DNA of 14,051 nt from Lentisphaerota bacterium (lineage in GTDB: Bacteria; Verrucomicrobiota; Kiritimatiellia; RFP12; JAAYLN01), in contig JAAYZJ010000025.1 in assembly GCA_012514915.1 (NCBI GenBank), positions 1 to 14,051 of the forward strand, in the 5' to 3' direction. Shown one piece after another: positions 9,273 through 14,051 of this stretch. A program made the translations under genes and the position numbers. The notes beneath the pieces are model-generated. The model worked only from the letters and a program-made list of their open reading frames with translations. It was not told the origin of the DNA and made no database searches. Every line of letters begins with the position of its first letter. The first letter of the stretch is position 1.

Positions 9273-9425
9273 CAGCAATTCTCAATCTGGCATCATCCTC
9301 CGGTCGGGACGGAGCCCGACCCTCCAGTTCGTTCGACGAACCTTTGGTTTCAATGATGGAGGGACGACCTCCGTGTCGTCCGGCGTCTGCAAAAATGCCC
9401 AAATTGAGAATTGCTGCCGTGCGAA
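9264..9425. repeat. 9-bp target-site duplication flanking the MITE
   Basis: The sequence ccgtgcgaa occurs at 9264-9272 and again at 9417-9425, directly abutting the two ends of the inverted-repeat element. The match is exactly 9 bp and stops on both sides. This is the pattern expected from staggered-cut transposition. Confidence 0.75.
9273..9416. mobile_element. 144-bp MITE-like / palindromic mobile element
   Basis: The ends are perfect 14-bp inverted repeats, cagcaattctcaat (9273-9286) and its complement (9403-9416). The similarity continues about 8 bases further with one mismatch and one indel. It has no coding capacity. The interior is highly structured: hairpin A (ggtcggg 9302-9308 with cccgacc 9315-9321), hairpin B (gttcg 9327-9331 with cgaac 9337-9341), hairpin C (ggacgac 9362-9368 with gtcgtcc 9375-9381), and a stem enclosing B (ccctcca 9320-9326 with tggaggg 9357-9363). 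Together with the 9-bp flanking duplication this indicates a non-autonomous element mobilised in trans. The mobilising transposase is not in the window; the IS at 1-1424 has different ends. Resemblance to REP-type repeats makes a RAYT-related origin an alternative, though REPs do not normally give target duplications. Confidence 0.75.
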
Positions 9426-9433
9426 GGACGGCC

Positions 9434-9468
9434 AAAAAAAAGGACGTGGCCCCGGTGGGGCCACGTCC
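9434..9468 (-). terminator. Intrinsic terminator of rpsA
   Basis: A perfect 12-bp stem (ggacgtggcccc 9442-9453 with ggggccacgtcc 9457-9468, 3-nt loop) is followed on the minus strand by eight T residues (9441-9434). It starts 21 nt beyond the rpsA stop. This is a textbook rho-independent terminator. Confidence 0.92.
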
Positions 9469-9489
9469 ACAAGACGCACGTACGGGCGT

Positions 9490-11238
9490 TTACTCGCTCT
9501 TCTTCTCGCCCGGCTGCCACTCCTCGCTCTGGGCGAAGGCGTCGTCGAACGCGGCGGCCAGCCCGACGAGATTCTCGCCCGGCTTGAGCTCGACCTGGCT
9601 GAGCTCCTTGCTCAGCGCCTCGATCTCGCTCTCGTCCATGTCGACCGCCCGGATGCTCAGGCCGATGCGGCGTTCGTCGCGGTCGATGCGCACGATGCGG
9701 GCCTCGACTTCCTGGCCGATCTTGAGGGCGTCCTTGACCTTCTCGACGCGATCCTTGCTGATCTGCGAGATGTGGACCAGGCCGTCGACACCGTCGGCCA
9801 GTTCGATGAACGCGCCGAACGAGGCGATCTTCGAGACCTTGCCCTTGACCAACTGGCCGATCGAGTAGCGCGAGGCGATCGAGTGCCAGGGATCCTCGCT
9901 CCCCTGCTTGAGCCCCAGGCTGATGCGTTGATTGGCGGGATCGACTTCGAGCACGACCGCCTCGATCTCCTGCCCCTTCTGGATCATCTCGCTGGGGTGG
10001 TTGATCTTGCGCGTCCAGGACATGTCCGAGACGTGGATCATGCCGTCGATGCCGTCCTCGATCTCCAGGAAGGCGCCGTACGAGGTGAAGTTGCGCACCT
10101 TGCCCTTGACGCGGCTGCCGACCGGATAGCGGTCCTGGACCGTGTCCCAGGGGTTGGCCTCCGTCTGGCGGATGCCCAGCGCGATCTTCTGTTCGATGGA
10201 GTTGATCGACAGGACGACCACGTCCACCTCGTCACCGACCGAGAGAATGTCGGAGGCGCGGGCGATCCGCTTGGTCCAGGAGAACTCGGAGACGTGGACG
10301 AGCCCCTCGATGCCCGGCTCGATCTCGACGAACGCGCCGTAAGGCACCAAGTTGACCACCTTGCCGCGGATGCGGCTGCCGACCGGATAGCGCCCCTCGA
10401 CCCCGTCCCAGGGGTTCTGCTGGATTTGCTTGAGTCCCAGCGAGACGCGCTCGCGGTTGAGATCGACGTCGAGGATGACGACCTCGAGCTCCTGCCCGAC
10501 CTTGACAACCTCGCTCGGGTGCTTGACGCGCCCCCAGCTCATGTCGGTGATATGCAGCAGGCCGTCGAGCCCCGAAAGATCGATGAACGCGCCGAAGTCG
10601 GTGATGTTCTTGACGCGTCCCGTGCGGTGCTGCCCGATCTGGATCGAGGCCAGCAGGTCGCGCTTCTGGTCGGCCATGCGGTCTTCCAGCAGCTCGCGGC
10701 GCGACAGGATCAGGTTGCGGCGCTCGTGGCTGATCTTAATCAGTTTGAATTCGAGCGTCTGGTTGATGAAGGGTTCGACATCATGCACGGGATCGACATC
10801 GAGCTGCGATCCCGGGAGGAAGGCCTCGATACCGTCGACGTTGACGATCAGGCCGCCGCGGACGCGCCCGGTCACCACGCCGTTGAGGGTGCAGCCCTCG
10901 GTGTACTTCTGGAGCAGCGCTTCCCAGCGGAGCTTCTCATCGGCCTTGGCCTTGCTCAGCTCGACCATGCCGTCGGGGCGCTCCATGTCGACGAGCAGGA
11001 CATCGTACTGGTCGCCGACCTTGACTTCCCCCACATCTTTGAACTCGCTGGCGGAGATGATGCCTTCCGCCTTGTAGCCGATATCCACCAGGATCTCGTT
11101 GCCGCGCACGGCCAGTACCGTGCCCTTGACAATCTTGCCCGCCTTGAATTGATCGTCCGAGGTGGCCAGCGAGGCGGCCATCAGATCGTAGTCTCCACCC
11201 GTCTTGGCTGTGAAGGTTACGGGTTTGCGTTTTGCCAT
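9490..11238 (-). CDS. rpsA: 30S ribosomal protein S1
   Basis: A 582-residue S1 protein, slightly longer than the usual 550-570. It binds mRNA on the 30S subunit and aids initiation on weak Shine-Dalgarno messages. Six S1 (OB-fold) repeats are visible at about 33-97, 116-181, 202-270, 287-356, 373-444 and 460-530. Repeats 3-6 are the most canonical (for example ITDFGAFIDLSGLDGLLHI and FTSYGAFLEIEDGIDGMIHV). The C-terminal tail is acidic and contains no seventh repeat. The ATG at 11236-11238 (MAKRKPVTF) is chosen; the frame stays open far upstream, but that extension is low-complexity leader, not S1-like. No Shine-Dalgarno is correctly spaced (a ggag is 15 nt away), as is common for rpsA. A strong terminator follows, so it is likely monocistronic. 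Confidence 0.96.
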   Translation of the reverse strand: MAKRKPVTFTAKTGGDYDLMAASLATSDDQFKAGKIVKGTVLAVRGNEILVDIGYKAEGIISASEFKDVGEVKVGDQYDVLLVDMERPDGMVELSKAKADEKLRWEALLQKYTEGCTLNGVVTGRVRGGLIVNVDGIEAFLPGSQLDVDPVHDVEPFINQTLEFKLIKISHERRNLILSRRELLEDRMADQKRDLLASIQIGQHRTGRVKNITDFGAFIDLSGLDGLLHITDMSWGRVKHPSEVVKVGQELEVVILDVDLNRERVSLGLKQIQQNPWDGVEGRYPVGSRIRGKVVNLVPYGAFVEIEPGIEGLVHVSEFSWTKRIARASDILSVGDEVDVVVLSINSIEQKIALGIRQTEANPWDTVQDRYPVGSRVKGKVRNFTSYGAFLEIEDGIDGMIHVSDMSWTRKINHPSEMIQKGQEIEAVVLEVDPANQRISLGLKQGSEDPWHSIASRYSIGQLVKGKVSKIASFGAFIELADGVDGLVHISQISKDRVEKVKDALKIGQEVEARIVRIDRDERRIGLSIRAVDMDESEIEALSKELSQVELKPGENLVGLAAAFDDAFAQSEEWQPGEKKSE

Positions 11239-11449
11239 GTGTTGTGTGTCCGACTCCGGCGCAGGGACGCGGCGGACGGTGGGGGAGTGCCGTCGGCGCC
11301 GCGGCATCGGGTGCCCGTTCGGCCATGTTCGATGGCCGCTGCGGTCCGCTACCGTCTTGTGTGTGGTTGGTGTATGGGTTCGCGCGGCGCGCCGCATGCT
11401 CCGTTCCCCGGGTGCGGAAGGCGTGCCGGTCCTCAACGTTCGTTGAAGA
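11239..11449 (-). promoter_or_regulatory. Long structured leader of rpsA
   Basis: If the promoter at 11456-11485 is right, rpsA has a leader of about 210 nt with no gene in it. It contains a 5'-proximal hairpin (tcaacg/cgttga, 11433-11446), a 12-bp palindrome gcggcgcgccgc (11384-11395) and a 7-bp stem cggccat/atggccg (11320-11338). In E. coli, S1 represses its own translation through a structured leader lacking a Shine-Dalgarno. A similar arrangement here is inference only. Confidence 0.35.
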
Positions 11450-11455
11450 GCCGAT

Positions 11456-11485
11456 ACAATAACAAAATTGCGGCGTCGGCAACAA
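11456..11485 (-). promoter_or_regulatory. Candidate promoter of rpsA
   Basis: The minus strand reads TTGTTG (11480-11485), an 18-nt spacer and TATTGT (11456-11461). The spacer contains an AT-rich run, unusual in this GC-rich sequence. The hexamers are imperfect (4 of 6 at the -10), so an overlapping alternative such as TTGCCG at 11477-11482 is possible. Confidence 0.38.
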
Positions 11486-11502
11486 GCATGTAATCTTTGC
11501 CG

Positions 11503-11531
11503 TTGACACGTGTCGGCCGCCCTCTGATAAT
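11503..11531 (+). promoter_or_regulatory. Near-consensus sigma-70 promoter of the secreted-protein gene
   Basis: A perfect TTGACA (11503-11508), a 17-nt spacer and GATAAT (11526-11531, 5 of 6). Transcription would begin near 11538, giving a very short leader that still includes ggag (11545-11548) 7 nt before the ATG at 11556. It diverges from the rpsA promoter about 20 nt away, so the two could influence each other. Confidence 0.7.
11505..11514. promoter_or_regulatory. Palindrome overlapping the -35 box
   Basis: The perfect 10-bp palindrome gacacgtgtc covers the last four bases of the TTGACA -35 and the start of the spacer. This is a position where a dimeric repressor could act. It may be chance. 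Confidence 0.25.
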
Positions 11532-11555
11532 GCCGGAACACGCTGGAGACGGACC

Positions 11556-12143
11556 ATGATGCTTGCTCTTCGAAGGAACGTGTCGATTGCTGCGTTGCTG
11601 GTGCTCGGCTGGCAGGCACCGGCAGCGGTCAAGATCTGGCAGACACCCTCCGCAGGGCGCTGGGACGACCCGGCCCACTGGCTGGGCGGGCTGCCCGCCG
11701 CCGGCGACGACGTCGTCATCACCAACGCGGGGGCCGAGGTGCTGGTGACCGCCGCGACGCCCGCGCTGAATTCGCTCACGCTGAGCCGCCGCCTCGTCTG
11801 CTCCAACTGGACCACGCGCATCGAGGCGCGGATGGTGAGCATCGGCACGGGCGGCGCAATCACCCTGCCGCCCGCCTTCACCGAATCGCAGATGTCCAAC
11901 CGCGTCTGGATCGTCTGCTCGAATCTGACGATCGAGGCCGGGGGGAAGATCGATGCCGCCGGCAAGGGTTATGCCGGGGGGGGATGGCACCATCGGATCG
12001 AGCGGTTCCGGGCCGGGCGGAGGACAAGGCGGAACGTCGGGGCGTGGCGGGGGCGGCGGCTACGGCGGACGCGGCGGCTGGGGGGTGTATGCAACCGGAG
12101 CCTGGACGCTGCGGGGTGGCGAGACCTATGGCTCCGCTGCTGA
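11556..12143 (+). CDS. N-terminal part of a large Gly-rich secreted protein (before frameshift)
   Basis: The gene opens with ATG ATG after a good ribosome site (ggag, 7-nt spacing) and encodes a signal peptide (ALRRNVSIAALLVLGWQAPA, probable cleavage after Ala23). The mature N-terminus has a W..P..W module (KIWQTPSAGRWDDPAHWLGG then DDVVITNAGAEV, residues about 26-60) of the kind that begins autotransporter-like and beta-helix secreted proteins. The meaningful reading ends at GKGYAGG (about residue 142). The annotated frame then runs through an 8-G tract and becomes an Arg-rich nonsense tail to a stop at 12141-12143. The real continuation is in the next frame (11983 onward). Function is unknown; an exported surface or extracellular protein is inferred. 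Confidence 0.75.
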   Translation: MMLALRRNVSIAALLVLGWQAPAAVKIWQTPSAGRWDDPAHWLGGLPAAGDDVVITNAGAEVLVTAATPALNSLTLSRRLVCSNWTTRIEARMVSIGTGGAITLPPAFTESQMSNRVWIVCSNLTIEAGGKIDAAGKGYAGGGWHHRIERFRAGRRTRRNVGAWRGRRLRRTRRLGGVCNRSLDAAGWRDLWLRC

Positions 12144-12438
12144 TCCTGTCTCGCCGGGGAGCGGTGGCAGCGCATTGAAACATTCGTGGGCGGGGGGAGG
12201 TGCCGGGGGTGGCGCGGTCCGCATCGAGTCGACCGGTACCGTGGTGGTCGACGGGTGGATCATTGCAGACGGCGCGAATGCCCTGCGTTATTCGGGCGGA
12301 GGATCGGGCGGCGGCATCTGGATCTCCTGCCGTCAGTTTGGAGGAACCGGTGGGCTGATCAGGGCCAACGGCGGCGCGCGTGGCGATGAGGGCGGCGGTG
12401 GCGGCGGCGGCCGGATTGCCGTCGACTACACGAGCCTG
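11908..12438 (+). repeat. Gly-rich protein module, copy 1
   Basis: In the corrected frame this stretch encodes the sequence blocks GKIDAAGKGYAGG, GYGGRGGWG, YGSAADPVSPGSGG, VVVDGWIIADGA, SGGGSGGGIWIS, QFGGTGGLIRANGG and GGGGRIAVDY. The same blocks recur in the same order at 12949-13516. Confidence 0.75.
11976..11983 (+). other. Poly-G tract of 8 causing a frameshift
   Basis: Eight consecutive G residues lie in codons 141-143. Seven (or ten) would keep the N-terminal part in frame with the 690-codon open frame that follows, which continues the same Gly-rich module without interruption. It could be a homopolymer sequencing error or a phase-variable contingency tract. Confidence 0.85.
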
Positions 12439-14051
12439 ACGGGGACGCCAATGGTGCGTTTTGAGACACGGGAGGCGCCCTGCACCCTTCCTCGTGGCCA
12501 CGTCGCTGCCCGCTGGCCCACCCATTGGCTGTCCGGCCACGGCACACTCTGGTTTCCAGACAGCCAGTTGGTGTCGGCCACGCTCGACCGGTTCGACGGC
12601 ATGCTCCTGCTGGCGGACGCCACCGGCTGGCCGCCCGATTCGCTGACGGTCAGCAACGGATTGGTGGAATTGGCGGGGGACTCGTTCGAGATCGATGGGG
12701 CGCTGACGGTCGGTCGTGACGGTGTGCTCGTGCTGGCGCCGGACGGCCCTGTCCGCGTCGGAGGAGAAGTGCTTGTCGATGGGGGACGGCTGGTTCTGAA
12801 CGATTTCACGCAGATGGTCTGCCAGGCCGGCCTGACGGTCACCAACGGCGGGGTCTTCCATGCCTGCGCGGCGCCCACGAATGGAACCGTCGCCTTCGGG
12901 GCCTCGGTCGACGTGACGGGCGAGATCCGAGTCGCCGCCGATTCATGGATCATCCCCGATTGCCAGGGGACGAACGGCGGGCCCGTCCGTCTGCGTTGCA
13001 CGCGCGCGCGGATCGCTGCCAACGGCGGTATCGACGCGACCGGGCGCGGCTTTTTGGGTGGCGACATGATTGCAAGCCAAAAGGGCCTGGGGCCTGGCGG
13101 CGGGACAGGCGGAGCCATTGGCTCTTACGGCGCGGGCGGCGGCTACGGCGGGCAGGGCGGCTGGAGCTGGTACGAACCTTATGGATGGGGCAAGGCCGGC
13201 GGTCCGGCGTATGGCAGCAGCCTGGCACCGGTCATGCCGGGCAGCGGCGGTGGGAGTTTCCAAGGCTATACCGCCGGGCATGGTGGCGGAACGGTCTGGC
13301 TCGAAGCCGATGACACCATTGTCCTCGATGGCGCGGTCCTGGCCGACGCCAGTACGCCGCTCAGCTATGCCGGCGGCGGGGCGGGCGGCGGTGTGTTTCT
13401 AGCGGCACGGGATTTTGGCGGCAAGGCCGGCGGCCGGATCTCGGCCGGGGGAACCCCAGGCGGCGATCGGGCGGGCCCGGGCGGAGGCGGACGCATCGCG
13501 GTGGCCATCGGCCTGGATGCCGGAGCCGTGCAAACCCTGCTGGACAACGAGCCCCTCCCCGAGCTTTTCACCTACTCGCGCCATGGCCGCTACTCTGGAT
13601 CGTTGCACGTGGCGGAGGGCGCGCCGGGGCCCGACTACACCGGCGAGACTTGGCGCGCGCCGCAGCCCGGTACGGCACTGTTCCTGACGACCAACACCAC
13701 GTTTCACATCACAGGATCTCCCGGCGAATACGGTCATCCCGTACCCGATCCCTACGGGGGATGCCCCTACTACGCGCCGGGCGCCTGGATCACGAACGGG
13801 GTGGCGACGCCCGACGACGAGGCGGCCGGAACCCGCCACGCCTGCCTTGGCTGGACGCTGCACGACGCGTCGGAAACCCTGCTGACATCGGGTGCTTCCA
13901 CGCAGGCCGTCTTCCGACTCGACGCGACACGCGTGCTGACCTGGCAATGGACCAATGAATATCACCTGGCTATCCACGAAGGGCTCGACGGCCGCGTGAC
14001 CACTGGGTTGAGCGGTTGGTACACCCACGCGACGGTCGTGGCGGGCATCAG
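11983..14051 (+). CDS. Main body of the Gly-rich secreted protein, 3' end outside the window
   Basis: Frame 1 is open from the G-tract to the last base, about 690 codons with no stop, and continues the protein begun at 11556. It finishes a first Gly-rich module (GGGGGYGGRGGWG, YGSAADPVSPGSGG, GGGGRIAVDY). A region of beta-strand-like repeats follows (LTVSNGLVELAGD, LTVGRDGVLVLAPDG, LTVTNGGVFHACA). A second copy of the Gly-rich module comes next (GAGGGYGGQGGW, YGSSLAPVMPGSGG, GGGGRIAVAI). The visible end (LTWQWTNEYHLAIHEGLDG then GWYTHATVVAGI) resembles the divergent InlB B-repeat domains common in PVC secreted proteins. There is no credible independent start, so it is not a separate gene. Any C-terminal anchor, sorting or autotransporter domain lies beyond the window. 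Strand and frame are supported by consistent GC-rich third positions. Function is unknown. Confidence 0.8.
12949..13516 (+). repeat. Gly-rich protein module, copy 2
   Basis: It encodes GGIDATGRGFLGG, GYGGQGGWS, YGSSLAPVMPGSGG, IVLDGAVLADAS, AGGGAGGGVFLA, DFGGKAGGRISAGG and GGGGRIAVAI, matching copy 1 block for block. Protein similarity is clear, but the DNA has diverged, so this is an old internal duplication. Confidence 0.75.

Noticed and set aside
9100..11493. 797-codon open frame on the plus strand
   Set aside because: It is the antisense of rpsA and the tyrS 5' end; its translation is compositionally biased (Asp/Leu/Ala-rich) and matches no family, whereas the minus strand encodes six clear S1 domains.
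11239..11619. Upstream extension of the rpsA frame to a 709-residue protein
   Set aside because: The extension is low-complexity intergenic sequence that crosses both divergent promoters; S1 proteins start at a motif like MAKRKPV.
12186..13958. Several short plus- and minus-strand open frames within 12000-14000
   Set aside because: They overlap the single long frame 1 reading that continues the secreted protein with repeated, matching modules.

Overview
This is a GC-rich bacterial window. Most of it is one conserved block read on the minus strand. It is bounded on the left by a decayed insertion sequence and on the right by the start of a long, glycine-rich secreted protein read on the plus strand. 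The combination of Tad-type secretion genes, a six-domain ribosomal protein S1, an organelle/PVC-like TyrRS and a huge Gly-rich secreted protein with a W..P..W N-terminal module ending in an InlB-like repeat suggests the PVC superphylum, most likely a Kiritimatiellota/Verrucomicrobiota-type organism. That placement is inference from gene style; no rRNA gene is present.

Layout. Positions 1-1424 hold an IS1634-like element with perfect 15-bp terminal inverted repeats. Its transposase has lost the central catalytic region and is frameshifted. Positions 1554-7665 (minus strand) form a tightly packed cluster transcribed cpaB > cpaF > tadB > tadC > pdp > cdd. Its junctions are 4-nt overlaps or gaps of 4-12 nt, so a Tad/Flp pilus motor and platform is apparently co-transcribed with two pyrimidine-nucleoside salvage enzymes. 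A single candidate promoter lies upstream of cpaB. Next comes tyrS (7861-9135, minus) with its own promoter. A 354-nt intergenic region (9136-9489) carries that promoter, a 19-bp tandem repeat, a 144-bp MITE-like element with perfect 14-bp inverted ends and a 9-bp target duplication, and a strong rpsA terminator. rpsA (9490-11238, minus) encodes ribosomal protein S1 and has a leader of about 210 nt with no clear Shine-Dalgarno. A divergent intergenic region (11239-11555) carries the rpsA promoter and a near-consensus sigma-70 promoter for the plus-strand gene.

That plus-strand gene starts at 11556 with a signal peptide. It is interrupted by an 8-G homopolymer (11976-11983) that shifts the frame. 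With one G fewer, the reading frame is open to the end of the window (about 830 residues visible, C-terminus outside). The tract is either an assembly indel or a phase-variation switch.

The most interesting observations are the intact MITE with target duplication and a cloverleaf-like interior, the poly-G frameshift in the secreted protein, and three conserved enzymes or domains with unusual key residues: TyrRS with QAGN in place of HIGH, pyrimidine phosphorylase with Ile in place of the active-site His, and an FHA domain fused to CpaF that lacks the usual phosphothreonine-contact residues.
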